Part shown: positions 45,620 through 55,214 of the stretch, one piece after another
Layout: every line of letters starts with the position of its first letter
Numbering within the stretch: position 1 is the stretch's first letter
Source of the DNA: Cronobacter condimenti 1330
GTDB lineage: Bacteria > Pseudomonadota > Gammaproteobacteria > Enterobacterales > Enterobacteriaceae
Direction of reading: 5' to 3'
Assembly: GCF_001277255.1 (NCBI RefSeq)
Contig: NZ_CP012264.1
Location: forward strand, 2,232,001 to 2,296,000
Length of the DNA stretch: 64,000 nt
Notes under the pieces: model-generated
The model's database searches: none
What the model saw: only the letters and a program-made list of their open reading frames with translations
Told to the model about the DNA's origin: nothing
Made by a program: the position numbers and the translations under genes

Positions 45620-45662
45620 TAAAAAGCGGCGTCATGCTGTAAACCTGAGCAGGCATGACGCC
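45620..45662 (-). terminator. Terminator of the ycjX-ycjF operon
   Basis: Perfect 10-bp stem (GGCGTCATGC at 45628-45637 with 45653-45662), 15-base loop and a T-run on the minus strand, seven bases after the ycjF stop. Confidence 0.88.
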
Positions 45663-45669
45663 CTTGGGC

Positions 45670-46725
45670 TTAGTCGTCGCGCTCGCGCTTCTGCTTTTGC
45701 AGCGTCGCTTTCACTTCCGTGAGCAACTGGCGGCGGAAATCGCCGAGGCGCGGCTTGTCATCCTGGGTCCAGGGAAGCGGCCGACAGAGTTCCATCGCCT
45801 TCACGCCAAGGCGCGCGGTGAGTAGCCCCGCGCCAAGCCCCTGCGCCACCCGCGCCGAGACGCGCGCGGCAAGATCCTGTGACATCCAGTCAAGGCCGAC
45901 TTCACGCACCATCTCGCTCGCGCCTGCGAAGGCCATATTCAGCAACACCAGGCGAAACAGGCGAATGCGGCTGTAGTACCCAAGCTCAATGCCATATATC
46001 GCAGCGATACGGTTGACCAGCCGCAGGTTGCGCCAGGCGATAAACGCCATATCCACCAGTGCCAGCGGGCTGACGGCAATCATCAGCGTCGATTCCGCCG
46101 CCGAGCGGCTGATGGCGCTGCGCGCCTGGACATCCAGCACCGGCTGAACAATCTGCGCGTACAGCGTCACCACTTCGCGATCGCTGTGGGTTTCATGGAT
46201 GGCGGCATGCCAGCGCGCCAGCGCCGGATGGCTCTGGGTCAGCCCCGCCTGCTGGGCGAGCTTTTCACAAAACGCGCGCGCCTTGCCATTACCGTGGCTT
46301 GCCAGAAGCTCGCGCGCCTCGTCACGTTCTACGGCGCGCTCACGCAGCCGGTAAAGCCGCCGCCACTCGCTTGCCAGTGCGCCGACGCCTGCCGCGACAA
46401 TCAGCCCACCCGCGACACAGCCGCCGAGCGCTATCCAGTCCTGCGTGCGCCAGGCGTTCATCGCCCACTGTGCGCCCTGCGCCACGACGCTTACGCCAAA
46501 CAGCCCAAGCCCCGCCGTCACCATGCGCCGCCACAGGCTGCGCCGGGGTCTAAGGGCGTTTTCCACCACCTGTTCCGGCGCATCGGCGGCCGCCATGTCT
46601 TCTTCCGCTACCGGAATAAACTGTTGCGCCTGCGCCTCATCAAACGCCTGGGTGGCGCGCAGTGTCGGCCCCTGTTCCGGGCGCAGCGGCTCGTCAAATT
46701 CGCGTCGCGGTTTAATCTCGCTCAT
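45670..46725 (-). CDS. ycjF: YcjF, DUF697 inner-membrane protein
   Basis: A 351-aa inner-membrane protein (E. coli 353). N-terminal acidic cytosolic tail (1-70), two close membrane segments (about 70-90 and 100-120), then a helical domain with the DUF697 pattern (AESTLMIAVSPLALVDMAFIAWRNL shown in part). It is encoded with ycjX with a four-base overlap (ATGA). In E. coli both are heat-induced and linked to the psp region; the biochemical role is unknown. Confidence 0.94.
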   Translation of the reverse strand: MSEIKPRREFDEPLRPEQGPTLRATQAFDEAQAQQFIPVAEEDMAAADAPEQVVENALRPRRSLWRRMVTAGLGLFGVSVVAQGAQWAMNAWRTQDWIALGGCVAGGLIVAAGVGALASEWRRLYRLRERAVERDEARELLASHGNGKARAFCEKLAQQAGLTQSHPALARWHAAIHETHSDREVVTLYAQIVQPVLDVQARSAISRSAAESTLMIAVSPLALVDMAFIAWRNLRLVNRIAAIYGIELGYYSRIRLFRLVLLNMAFAGASEMVREVGLDWMSQDLAARVSARVAQGLGAGLLTARLGVKAMELCRPLPWTQDDKPRLGDFRRQLLTEVKATLQKQKRERDD

Positions 46726-48122
46726 CGCAGTTTGTCTCCTGTTAAAAACTCCAGCACCGCGTCCAGGCGGATATGCGGCAAGGGCCGGTCAACATCCATC
46801 ACGCGCGGGCGAAACGCCTCGAACTGAAAGCCCTGCTGCTGCCAGAACGCGCTGCCGGGCAGACGAGCGGGCACATCGCCCGGGTAGATTGTCAACGGCG
46901 CGCCGTCGCTTAAGCGATGCCCGCGCAGCGCAGGCACCTGCTCACCATGGCTTTCTACCATGCCGCTTTCGGTCGCCTGTATCGACGCGATGCCCATGCA
47001 ATCCATTTCGATGCCTTCAAAGGCCGCGTTTTGCCACGCTTCCTGTACCAGTTGTGAGAGCAATGAGACCAGATTCGCATGCTGATCGTGCGTGACGTGA
47101 TCTGCTTTAGTGGCAGCGAACAGTAGCTTGTCGATGACCGGCGAGAAGAGTCGTCGAAACAGCGTACGCTGCCCGTAATGGAAACTTTGCATCAGTTGGG
47201 TGAGCGCAAGGCGCATATCGTTGAACGCCTGAGGCCCACTGTTCAGAGGCTGCAGACAATCCACCAGCACGATCTGACGATCAAAACGCAGAAAATGATC
47301 GCGATAGAACCCTTTCACGACCTTTTCGCAATAATAATGATAACGCTCGCGCAGCATGCCGATATTGGTGGTTTTGGCCGCCTGCGCGAGTTTCGTCTCG
47401 CCTGTCTCATCCACACCTGGCCACGGGAAGAACTGGAGTACCGGCGCGCCCGCCAGATCGCCTGGCAGCACAAAACGTCCCGGCTGAATAAAATGCAGTC
47501 CTTCACGTTTGCATTGCAGCAGGTAATCCGTCCAGGCTTCGGCTATCTCCGCCAGGCGATTTTCATCCCCCGGCGCGAGCGGATCGAGCCCTTCGCAAAG
47601 GCTGCGCCAGCGCTGCGCCCATCTGGCCCTGTCGCCCTGTAACAGGCCGGTCATCTGACGAGACCAGCTCAGGTAATCCTGCGCCAGCATCGGTAAATCG
47701 AGCAGCCATTCGCCGGGGTAATCAACAATGTCGAGATAGAGAGTGGAAGTATCCCTGAAGTGGCGCAGTAGCGAATCCCGAGACCGGTAGCGTAGCGCGA
47801 GACGAATTTCGCTGACGCCACGCGTCGGCGTCGGCCAGGCGGGTGGCGTGCCGTAAAGCTGCGCCAGGCCTTCGTCATAGGTAAAGCGCGGCACGCCCAT
47901 ATCCTGCTGCGGCACGCGACGAACGCCAAGCAGGCGCTCCTCACGCACCGGCGTAAAGAGCGGTAACCGCGCGCCGGTATTCACCGATAACAGTTGATTC
48001 ACTAGGGCGGTGATAAACGCGGTTTTCCCGCTGCGGCTCAGACCCGTTACGGCCAGGCGCAGATGCCTATCTACGCTGCGATTCATCAGCGCCTGCATTT
48101 CACTTTGAAGTTGTTTGATCAT
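46722..48122 (-). CDS. ycjX: YcjX, DUF463 P-loop NTPase
   Basis: P-loop NTPase of the stress-induced YcjX family, 466 aa (E. coli 465). Walker A GLSRSGKT near residue 28, LDIVDYPGEWLLDLPML as the switch-like segment, and VLVDCLQPLNSGPQAF. The start is MIKQLQSE at 48122 with GAAGGG before it; 22 more residues would be open but are not family-like. First gene of ycjXF. Divergent from ycjW. Function is thought to be in membrane or protein stress together with YcjF; this is inference. Confidence 0.95.
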   Translation of the reverse strand: MIKQLQSEMQALMNRSVDRHLRLAVTGLSRSGKTAFITALVNQLLSVNTGARLPLFTPVREERLLGVRRVPQQDMGVPRFTYDEGLAQLYGTPPAWPTPTRGVSEIRLALRYRSRDSLLRHFRDTSTLYLDIVDYPGEWLLDLPMLAQDYLSWSRQMTGLLQGDRARWAQRWRSLCEGLDPLAPGDENRLAEIAEAWTDYLLQCKREGLHFIQPGRFVLPGDLAGAPVLQFFPWPGVDETGETKLAQAAKTTNIGMLRERYHYYCEKVVKGFYRDHFLRFDRQIVLVDCLQPLNSGPQAFNDMRLALTQLMQSFHYGQRTLFRRLFSPVIDKLLFAATKADHVTHDQHANLVSLLSQLVQEAWQNAAFEGIEMDCMGIASIQATESGMVESHGEQVPALRGHRLSDGAPLTIYPGDVPARLPGSAFWQQQGFQFEAFRPRVMDVDRPLPHIRLDAVLEFLTGDKLR

Positions 48123-48285
48123 ATCCCTTCGCCCCGATGCGTTATTTCCTCTGATAGTAACAGGTAAGGCCCGATCCCGGCGATTCAAGCGCCGCTAACG
48201 TCGATTTACAAAAACGGGCTGCATGGACAGCCTGCCGGGGCTTCAGTAAGATAATTTTCAAATCGATGTGATGGAGCACGGTCGA

Positions 48286-49278
48286 ATGTCCCCGACCATT
48301 TACGATATTGCCCGCGTGGCGAAAGTGTCGAAATCGACCGTGTCGCGCGTCCTGAATAATCAGACTAATATTTCCGACGCGGCGCGAGAGCGGGTATTAA
48401 AAGCCATTGAAGAATTGCAGTATCAGCCTAATAAACTGGCGCGCGCCCTGACCTCTTCCGGCTTTGACGCCATCATGGTCATTTCCACCCGTTCCACAAA
48501 AACGACGGCCGGTAATCCCTATTTTTCCGAAGTGCTGCACGCGATTATGGCGCGGGCGGAAGAGACTGGCTTTGACGTTATTCTTCAGACATCACGTAAT
48601 AGCGAAGATGACCTGCAGAAATGCCTGACGCGTATTCGCCAGAAAATGATCAAAGGCATTATTATGCTGAGTTCACCGAGGGATGAAACGTTTTACGCGC
48701 GTCTTGATGCGTGCGGTATTCCCGTGGTGGTGATCGGTAACGTCGCGGGCGAGTATCAGCATATTTGTTCGGTAGATACTGATAATTACCACGACAGCAT
48801 CGCGTTAACCGATACCCTGATTGCAAAAGGCTGTCAGCGCATCGCCTGCCTGCACGCCCCGCTGGACTATCATGTGTCAGTTGACCGTCTTGCCGGGTTT
48901 CGCGCGAGCCTTGCGGCGCATCAGCGCGTTGACGATCCTGCGCTTGTTGTTGATGGTGGTTATACCCAGGAAAGCGCGCTGGAAGCCGCACGCCAGCTGT
49001 TAGCCATGCCCGAACCGCCGGATGCGGTATTCGCGACCGACAGCCTGAAGCTGATGAGCCTCTACCGCGCAGCCGCCGAGCGCGGCATTATCATCCCGGA
49101 TGCGTTAATGGTGGTCGGCTACAGTAATGAAACGCTGTCATTTCTGCTCACCCCGCCGCCCGGCGGTATTGATATTCCCACCCGGCAATTAGGCGATGTC
49201 AGCAGCGCGCTGCTGTTTGCCCGTATCGCCGGAGAAAGCGTGCCCGCCAGAACGCATATTCCCACCAGGATGATTTAA
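48286..49278 (+). CDS. ycjW: LacI-family regulator YcjW
   Basis: LacI/GalR-type regulator, 330 aa. The N-terminal HTH (TIYDIARVAKVSKSTVSRVLN) with the hinge YQPNKLARAL is followed by a periplasmic-binding-protein-like sensor domain. In E. coli YcjW controls the ycj sugar cluster and pspE. The start at 48286 has GGAG nine bases before it. Here the gene is convergent with ycjV, so its orientation is opposite to that of the operon; in K-12, as I recall, it reads in the operon direction with ompG between ycjV and ycjW. It is not preceded by a visible copy of the ycjM operator. Confidence 0.94.
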   Translation: MSPTIYDIARVAKVSKSTVSRVLNNQTNISDAARERVLKAIEELQYQPNKLARALTSSGFDAIMVISTRSTKTTAGNPYFSEVLHAIMARAEETGFDVILQTSRNSEDDLQKCLTRIRQKMIKGIIMLSSPRDETFYARLDACGIPVVVIGNVAGEYQHICSVDTDNYHDSIALTDTLIAKGCQRIACLHAPLDYHVSVDRLAGFRASLAAHQRVDDPALVVDGGYTQESALEAARQLLAMPEPPDAVFATDSLKLMSLYRAAAERGIIIPDALMVVGYSNETLSFLLTPPPGGIDIPTRQLGDVSSALLFARIAGESVPARTHIPTRMI

Positions 49279-49283
49279 AAAAT

Positions 49284-49306
49284 AAGCTCCGCCTGATGCG
49301 GAGCTT
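49284..49306. terminator. Terminator between ycjW and ycjV
   Basis: Perfect 9-bp stem AAGCTCCGC/GCGGAGCTT with CTGAT loop. T-rich flank on the right and A-rich flank on the left make it work in both directions. Confidence 0.9.
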
Positions 49307-49324
49307 TTCTTATTCTCTTTCACT

Positions 49325-50407
49325 TCAGGCAATCGCTATTTCTGAGTCGCTGTCGAAGAGATGACATTTATTCATATCGAAGACAATGGGGATACGCTGA
49401 TCGGCCTGATAATCTTTATCGGCGCTGGCGCGCACCACCATTTCATGTCCGCCGACGGTGGCGTAGAGCATAAATTCCGCACCGGTTAATTCAGCGACCG
49501 TAATTTTCGCTTCGATGGCATTTTCACCCGTTGCGCCTGGCATAATATCTTCCGGGCGAATGCCTAATATGACAGCCTTACGTTGATAGTCGCTGGTATT
49601 AATTTGCGCAAGTTTACTGGCTGGCAGCGGCAACTTAAGGGTTTCAGTAACAAAATAGTCGCCGTCAATCGCCCCGCGAATAAAATTCATGGCAGGCGAG
49701 CCAATAAACCCCGCCACAAAAATATTTGCCGGACGGTGATACACCTCTTTGGGCGCGCCGACCTGTTGTACAATGCCATCTTTCATAATGACAATGCGGG
49801 TCGCCATCGTCATCGCTTCTGTTTGATCGTGGGTGACGTAAATCATCGTTGTATTGAGCTTCTGATGAAGCTTGCTGATTTCCGCACGCATCTGCACGCG
49901 CAGCTTGGCATCGAGATTGGAAAGCGGCTCATCCATCAGGAAGACGCCCGCTTCGCGTACAATAGCTCGCCCAAGCGCCACGCGCTGGCGCTGGCCGCCC
50001 GACAGCGCCCCCGGTTTGCGTTTAAGGTACTCCTTAAGCCCGAGGATTTGCGCCGCCCAGGTGACACGCTCTTCAATGACTTCCGGTGCGACTTTCTGCA
50101 TTTTCAGCCCGAATGCCATGTTGTCGTATACCGTCATGTGCGGATAGAGCGCGTAGTTCTGGAAGACCATTGCAATATTGCGCGCTTTGGCAGGCACATC
50201 ATTCATACGTACGCCGTCGATGAGCAGCTCGCCGCCGCTGATGGCCTCAAGCCCGGCTATCATGCGAAGCGTGGTCGATTTTCCGCATCCCGATGGCCCG
50301 ACGAAGACAATAAATTCTTTATCGGCAATCTCCAGATTGAAGTCCTTAACAACGTGAACCTGGTTGTCATAAATCTTCTGAATGTGTTTTAACGAAAGTT
50401 GAGCCAT
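49325..50407 (-). CDS. ycjV: Sugar ABC transporter ATPase YcjV
   Basis: MalK/UgpC-type ATPase, 360 aa, intact. Walker A GPSGCGKST, Q-loop MVFQNYALYPHM, signature LSGGQRQRVALGRA, Walker B VFLMDEPLSNLDAKLR, H-loop YVTHDQTEAMT, then the C-terminal TOBE-type domain. It powers the YcjO/YcjP permease. In K-12 the gene is known to be disrupted (ycjV/ymjB), so this strain has a complete transporter. Last gene of the operon, 9 bp after ycjU. Confidence 0.95.
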   Translation of the reverse strand: MAQLSLKHIQKIYDNQVHVVKDFNLEIADKEFIVFVGPSGCGKSTTLRMIAGLEAISGGELLIDGVRMNDVPAKARNIAMVFQNYALYPHMTVYDNMAFGLKMQKVAPEVIEERVTWAAQILGLKEYLKRKPGALSGGQRQRVALGRAIVREAGVFLMDEPLSNLDAKLRVQMRAEISKLHQKLNTTMIYVTHDQTEAMTMATRIVIMKDGIVQQVGAPKEVYHRPANIFVAGFIGSPAMNFIRGAIDGDYFVTETLKLPLPASKLAQINTSDYQRKAVILGIRPEDIMPGATGENAIEAKITVAELTGAEFMLYATVGGHEMVVRASADKDYQADQRIPIVFDMNKCHLFDSDSEIAIA

Positions 50408-50416
50408 ACCCTATCC

Positions 50417-51100
50417 TTATTGGCAGCGCGTCGCCGCGCGCCGTTGTTGATTCCAGAATGCGTGAAGCCGCGACCAGGTCAGTTGAGCAGTATCATCCAG
50501 CCGAAGCTGCGCGCCTTGCAGCCCCGCGCCAATCCCGACGGCCGTCATTTTGCAGGCATTAATGGCGTCAATGCCTGCCTGGGCATCTTCGATACCGATA
50601 CAGCACTCAGGCGCAACCCCCAACCCCGAACAGGCAGCCAGAAAAATTTCCGGGTCCGGTTTTGAATGGGTTAACCGGGCAGCATCGGCACAAAAATCAA
50701 ACTGCGAGGCAAGCTTCAGCGCGCGCAAAATCGTGGGCGCGTTAAGCGATACCGAGGCGAGCCCCGTTGCGACGCCTTCCTGGCGCAGTGCTGCCAGTAA
50801 CGACGTGATGCCCGGCAACACGGCGTGCGGCGTCAGCGTGCGTAAAGCCTCGACATAACAGGCGTTTTTTCGCGCCGCCAGCGCCGCTTTCTCTGCCGCA
50901 CTGAACTGTGTGCGCTTCCCGCCATACACAAGAATGCGCTCAAGCGAATCCATTCGGCTGATGCCCTTGAGCTGTTGATTGAAAGATTCATCAATAGTGA
51001 TGCCAATTTCCGACGCCACTTGTCGCCAGGCGATAAAGTGCAGATGCGCGGTGTCGGTTATTACGCCATCAAGATCGAAAATCACTGCATCAGGTTTCAT
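50417..51100 (-). CDS. ycjU: Beta-phosphoglucomutase
   Basis: HAD-superfamily enzyme converting beta-glucose-1-phosphate to glucose-6-phosphate, the product of the kojibiose phosphorylase next to it. The 227 aa have the nucleophile motif DLDGVITDT near residue 8, the LKGISRMDSLERIL cap segment, SVSLNAPTILRAL and the GIEDAQAGIDAI loop. It overlaps ycjT by four bases. The C-terminus is a few residues longer than the 219 aa of E. coli. Confidence 0.95.
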   Translation of the reverse strand: MKPDAVIFDLDGVITDTAHLHFIAWRQVASEIGITIDESFNQQLKGISRMDSLERILVYGGKRTQFSAAEKAALAARKNACYVEALRTLTPHAVLPGITSLLAALRQEGVATGLASVSLNAPTILRALKLASQFDFCADAARLTHSKPDPEIFLAACSGLGVAPECCIGIEDAQAGIDAINACKMTAVGIGAGLQGAQLRLDDTAQLTWSRLHAFWNQQRRAATRCQ

Positions 51101-53343
51101 TGCGCCTCCTTGCGCACCGCAGGGTCGCTAAGGACAAAAGCCGTTTCACCTTTTGCCACGACCACAACATCGTTGATAAGCAGCGTCACGGGTCTGTCGC
51201 AGACTACGGTTACGGTGTCCTGGGTAATAACGAAACGCAGCGTGCTTCCCTGCCAGCAGAAGGGGAAGGCAAGCCGTTGCCAGTGAGGGGGAAGTGACGG
51301 CGTCACGCAAAGCAGACCTTGTTTTACGCTGATGCCTGCGAAACCCTGCACCGCTCCGAGCCATATCGCCCCGGTCGCCGCGGCATGAATGCCGTCGTCG
51401 CTGCTGTGTGGGGCATTGCCCAGATCAATCTCACAGCCTGCCCGCCAGAATCGGTAAGCATCGTCACACCGACCGCAGCGGGCGGCCACGATGCCGTGAA
51501 TGGCTTTGCTGAGCGAGGAGTCGTGAATCGTCCGCGGCTCGTAATAATCAAGGTTGGCGGCAAGCGTGCCGGTATCAAATCGCCACGGCAGCATATAGAG
51601 CAGCATGACGACATCCGCTTGCTTGAGGATTTGCATGTCGTTTACTTCGGCGCGCGAATAGTCCAGCAGGACAGACTGATTGCCAGCGTGCTCGCGGTAG
51701 CGCGTGAGATCGATATCCGGCTTGCTGAAAAAGGTGTCGTCCTGCGGGATCACGCCGTCGGCGCGCGGAGCGGGCAGGTACAGCCGTGCGAGAAAATCTT
51801 CACACTGCGCCGTGAAATCATCATCCGGCACGCAGAGATGGCGGCGAAGCTCACATGCCAGCCTGACATTGTCGTGCGCCAGGTAGCTGGTATAGGCGTT
51901 ATTATTGATATGTTCGGTGTATTCGTCAGGGCCGATCACATTAAGCAATTCCAGCCGCCCGTTAACCGCCTGCGCACGACTGAGCCAAAAACGCGCGGTT
52001 TCTTCCAGCAATGCGCGTCCTTCCCGCGCCATAAACACCTCATCACCGGTAGCCTGCCCGTACGCCGCCACAGCCCAGGCGATATCCGCCACCAAATGAT
52101 GTTCCGCCTCGGCGGAGGCCACCTTCTGCCGCTCCCCGGTACGGATGTTGATGGCGGCAAACGCCGGCGTTTCTTCATCCCCGCTGCGCGCGCTCTCCCA
52201 TGGAAACAGCGCGCCCTGCCATCCGCCGCGCGCTGCTTTGCGTTTCGCGCCCGCCAGGTTCAGCCAGCGGTAGCGCAATAGCTGACGAGCTATTTGCGGC
52301 GCGGTATGCAGCTGAAATGGCAGCAGAAAGACCTCGGTGTCCCAGAACACATGGCCTTTATACCCTTCGCCCGTCAACCCTTTGGCTGCGATGCTGCTGC
52401 GTTCGTCATGACGTGGCGTCATGGCATGCAGGTGATAGAGCGCGAAATCGAGCGCTTGTTGATCTTGGCTGCAAGTGCCCTGCACCTCGACGCGTGCGTG
52501 TAACCACCAGTTACGACGGGCCTGTAAGGATTCTGCCAGCAGCGCATCAAAACCTGCGCTGACGCACGCGCGCAGCGCGGTAAGCGCGGGTGCCACGGCG
52601 TTGTCATCCGGCCCGTCGAGTGACGCACAGACCCAGGCACATTTCTCAAGCGTAAATGGCTCACCTTTGCCGACTGTCTGCTGCGTATGCTGCAATAAGC
52701 GCCGGTTTTTTGCGGAAAAACTTACCTGCGCCTGTGGGCTGACGCGACATGCGCAACCGAGGATGACGTCGCTGACATTATCGAGTGTGCGGTAGCGGCC
52801 CTGCAGATAGCTATTTTCAAACACGCGCAACTCGCGCTCTGCCAGATGTTGCCGCCCGCTGTTGGTTTGCGTCGCGTCGATGCCGGTGGCAACCCGGATC
52901 GTAGCCGTGCCGTCGAGCGGTGTAATCGCAAGCCGCAGGCCCAAAAAACCCAGCCGCGCAGCGGAGACAAACCGCGCGCTGTTGATGGCGAAGCGTTGCC
53001 CCTGCGGCGAGCGCCACAGCACCTCACGTGTCAGTGCGCCGCTTTCAAAATGGAGTTCACGGCGGTAGGCAAGAATTTCACCGCTAAGGAGACTGAAAAT
53101 GTCACCGTTCAGTTCGATATCCATACCGACCAGATCCGGCAGGTTGACCAGTTCATTGGTTTCGCCCTCACCTGCCCCGTGGTACAGGCCTGCCAGAAAC
53201 ATACCGCGCGTCTGGGTGGTGTAAGGCTCCTCATGCGTGGCGCGCACACCGAGCGCGCCGTTGCCTGTCGCCATCAGCGTGGCGTATTTATTGTGACAAT
53301 GCGGGTCAAAGCGCGCTTCGACCAGCGTGGTTAATGGATTCAT
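51097..53343 (-). CDS. ycjT: GH65 kojibiose phosphorylase
   Basis: Glycoside hydrolase family 65 phosphorylase, 748 aa (E. coli 755). E. coli YcjT cuts kojibiose to beta-glucose-1-P and glucose. Super-sandwich N-terminal domain (about 1-250), then the (alpha/alpha)6 barrel with HVFWDTEVF, the acid Glu in GPDEYTEHINNNAYT, and the phosphate site HDSSLSKAIHGI, then a short C-terminal beta domain. Four-base overlaps with ycjS upstream and ycjU downstream show tight coupling of phosphorylase and mutase. Confidence 0.95.
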   Translation of the reverse strand: MNPLTTLVEARFDPHCHNKYATLMATGNGALGVRATHEEPYTTQTRGMFLAGLYHGAGEGETNELVNLPDLVGMDIELNGDIFSLLSGEILAYRRELHFESGALTREVLWRSPQGQRFAINSARFVSAARLGFLGLRLAITPLDGTATIRVATGIDATQTNSGRQHLAERELRVFENSYLQGRYRTLDNVSDVILGCACRVSPQAQVSFSAKNRRLLQHTQQTVGKGEPFTLEKCAWVCASLDGPDDNAVAPALTALRACVSAGFDALLAESLQARRNWWLHARVEVQGTCSQDQQALDFALYHLHAMTPRHDERSSIAAKGLTGEGYKGHVFWDTEVFLLPFQLHTAPQIARQLLRYRWLNLAGAKRKAARGGWQGALFPWESARSGDEETPAFAAINIRTGERQKVASAEAEHHLVADIAWAVAAYGQATGDEVFMAREGRALLEETARFWLSRAQAVNGRLELLNVIGPDEYTEHINNNAYTSYLAHDNVRLACELRRHLCVPDDDFTAQCEDFLARLYLPAPRADGVIPQDDTFFSKPDIDLTRYREHAGNQSVLLDYSRAEVNDMQILKQADVVMLLYMLPWRFDTGTLAANLDYYEPRTIHDSSLSKAIHGIVAARCGRCDDAYRFWRAGCEIDLGNAPHSSDDGIHAAATGAIWLGAVQGFAGISVKQGLLCVTPSLPPHWQRLAFPFCWQGSTLRFVITQDTVTVVCDRPVTLLINDVVVVAKGETAFVLSDPAVRKEAQ

Positions 53344-54392
53344 AGTTCAACGCACGTCCCTGTTTCTGCCGCCTGATAGATGGCCGCCACCAGCCGCTGG
53401 ATCTGCCAGCCTTGTTCGCCATCCGCAATCGGCGCGGGTTTGCCCTGCACGCTGTCGAGAAAGGCCTCCATACTGCGCCGATGGCGTTGATCGTCCGCTT
53501 TCTCACGCTGCAACAGCGTTAAAAGCTCACCGTCATTATCCTGATAAATATGGGCTGGAAAGAGCGTGGCCCCGGCTTTCTCACCGCAAAACTCCACGTT
53601 CATGATGGATTGCGGCGCGATATTCAACGCAAAAGAGGTTTCAAGGCGCAAAATGCCGCCGCTTGCGAACGTCAGCGTCGCAAACAGCGCGTCTTCCACC
53701 GTGTAATGTTGAGGATCCCAGTGGCCAAACTGCCCGCTGCTTTTGGTGGTGCCAAGTTTCTGGAACGAATGGGCCGTCACGCGCGCAACCGCAGGAAACC
53801 CCAGGACAAACATCGCAGCATCGAGCATGTGCACCCCGATATCAATCAGCGGCCCGCCGCCCTGCAGCGCTTTATTAGTGAACACGCCCCATCCCGGCAC
53901 GCCGCAGCGGCGCAGCGCCCGCGCGGTAGTGACATAGACATCGCCAAGCGTGCCGTTCGCCACCTGCTCGCGGAGCAGCCGGGTATCGCGCGCAAAACGG
54001 TGATGGAAATCGTAAGCCAGCACGCGTCCGGCGCGTCGGGCAGCCTCGCGCATCTCATCGGCCTGCGCAGGGGTCATGGCTGGCGGCTTTTCGCACATAA
54101 CATGGCACCCTGCCGCCAGCGCCTGCATCACATGCTCATAATGAAAACGGTTCGGCGAGCAGACGCTGACCACATCAGGGCGAATCTTTGACAACATCGC
54201 ACCGACATCGGCGAAAATGTGCCTGATAGCGTGGCGTTCTGCGAACGCCTGCGCCTGTTCAGGGCGGCTGTCACAGACAGCCGCCAGTTGCACTTCTTCG
54301 CGCGTGCGGTAAAACGAGGCATGAACGTTATCAGCCACCTGTCCGGCGCCAATAATGGCGACCCTGAGTAGCGAGTTTGGGTAAGCACTCAT
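53340..54392 (-). CDS. ycjS: D-glucoside 3-dehydrogenase YcjS
   Basis: GFO/IDH/MocA oxidoreductase, 350 aa (E. coli 351), which oxidises the 3-OH of D-glucosides. The Rossmann motif is GAGQVADNVHASF (modified GxGxxA), the EKP motif is CEKPPAMT near residue 100, and the substrate domain has LIDIGVHMLDAAMF. It works with YcjR (4-epimerase) and YcjQ (3-keto reductase) to change gulosides into glucosides, as shown for the E. coli proteins. Confidence 0.94.
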   Translation of the reverse strand: MSAYPNSLLRVAIIGAGQVADNVHASFYRTREEVQLAAVCDSRPEQAQAFAERHAIRHIFADVGAMLSKIRPDVVSVCSPNRFHYEHVMQALAAGCHVMCEKPPAMTPAQADEMREAARRAGRVLAYDFHHRFARDTRLLREQVANGTLGDVYVTTARALRRCGVPGWGVFTNKALQGGGPLIDIGVHMLDAAMFVLGFPAVARVTAHSFQKLGTTKSSGQFGHWDPQHYTVEDALFATLTFASGGILRLETSFALNIAPQSIMNVEFCGEKAGATLFPAHIYQDNDGELLTLLQREKADDQRHRRSMEAFLDSVQGKPAPIADGEQGWQIQRLVAAIYQAAETGTCVEL

Positions 54393-54407
54393 TTCGCACG
54401 CCGCCTC

Positions 54408-55196
54408 TTAGCACTGACGCAGAAAATCGAGCGATTGCCGGTAAGCCTGCGCCGGATCCTCTGCCCGTATGCGGCACTCGTACACGAGATAGCCGTCATA
54501 GCCATCGGTGCGCAGCTGGTTGAACGCCGCGCGGAAATCAATAGCCCCGCTGCCGGGCTGGTAGCGGTGGTTGTCCGCTACGTGAACGTGGCCCAGCAGA
54601 TCGCGATGGTCATGAAACGCGGCGCAGAGGTTATCCTCCTCAATATTCATATGGTAGAAATCACCGATGATCCTGACATGCTTCAGGCCGCCTTCGACGA
54701 TATAACGCCGGGCGTCGGCCAGCGTGTTGATCATGTGATCCTGATAGCGGTTAAGCGGCTCCAGGAAAACGCAGGTGCCTGTGCGAGCGGCAACTTCGTC
54801 GAGATAGCGCAGCGAATCACTGACCGCTTTTCTGTCGCCCGCCAGGCTTCGCGGCGATTTCATTGGCGGCAGGCGGAACGTAAACATGCCCCAGGCGGCA
54901 GGCACGACAATCCCTTTACCGCCGACGTCTGCCAGCGCCTCCATAATCCGGGTGATTTGCGCAAGCCCGTTCAGGCGGCGCTCTTCGATAAAATCCCCAA
55001 TCCAGCCGTCATAACCGCCGCAGGCGCTGGTCACCGGCAGACCCGTCTCTTTGATGGCCGCTTTGACCTCGTTAAGGTTATCTACCAACAACTTGCCGTC
55101 GATTTCAAAACCCTCAAACCCCATGGCCTTGATATAGCGGAATTTCTCAAGGATCGTTTCCGGGAAAAAAGCCTGATTTTGTGTTGCGATTTTCAT
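54408..55196 (-). CDS. ycjR: 3-keto-D-guloside 4-epimerase YcjR
   Basis: TIM-barrel sugar epimerase of the xylose-isomerase-like family, 262 aa, the same as in E. coli. Metal-site residues are in the usual places: Glu in VFLEPLNRYQ, Asp and His in IIGDFYHMN, His in LGHVHVADNHRYQPG, and Glu in LVYECRIR. The start at 55196 (MKIATQNQ) matches the family; five more residues to 55211 are open. It lies between ycjS and ycjQ. Confidence 0.94.
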   Translation of the reverse strand: MKIATQNQAFFPETILEKFRYIKAMGFEGFEIDGKLLVDNLNEVKAAIKETGLPVTSACGGYDGWIGDFIEERRLNGLAQITRIMEALADVGGKGIVVPAAWGMFTFRLPPMKSPRSLAGDRKAVSDSLRYLDEVAARTGTCVFLEPLNRYQDHMINTLADARRYIVEGGLKHVRIIGDFYHMNIEEDNLCAAFHDHRDLLGHVHVADNHRYQPGSGAIDFRAAFNQLRTDGYDGYLVYECRIRAEDPAQAYRQSLDFLRQC

Positions 55197-55214
55197 TGTG
55201 GTTTCATCCATGAA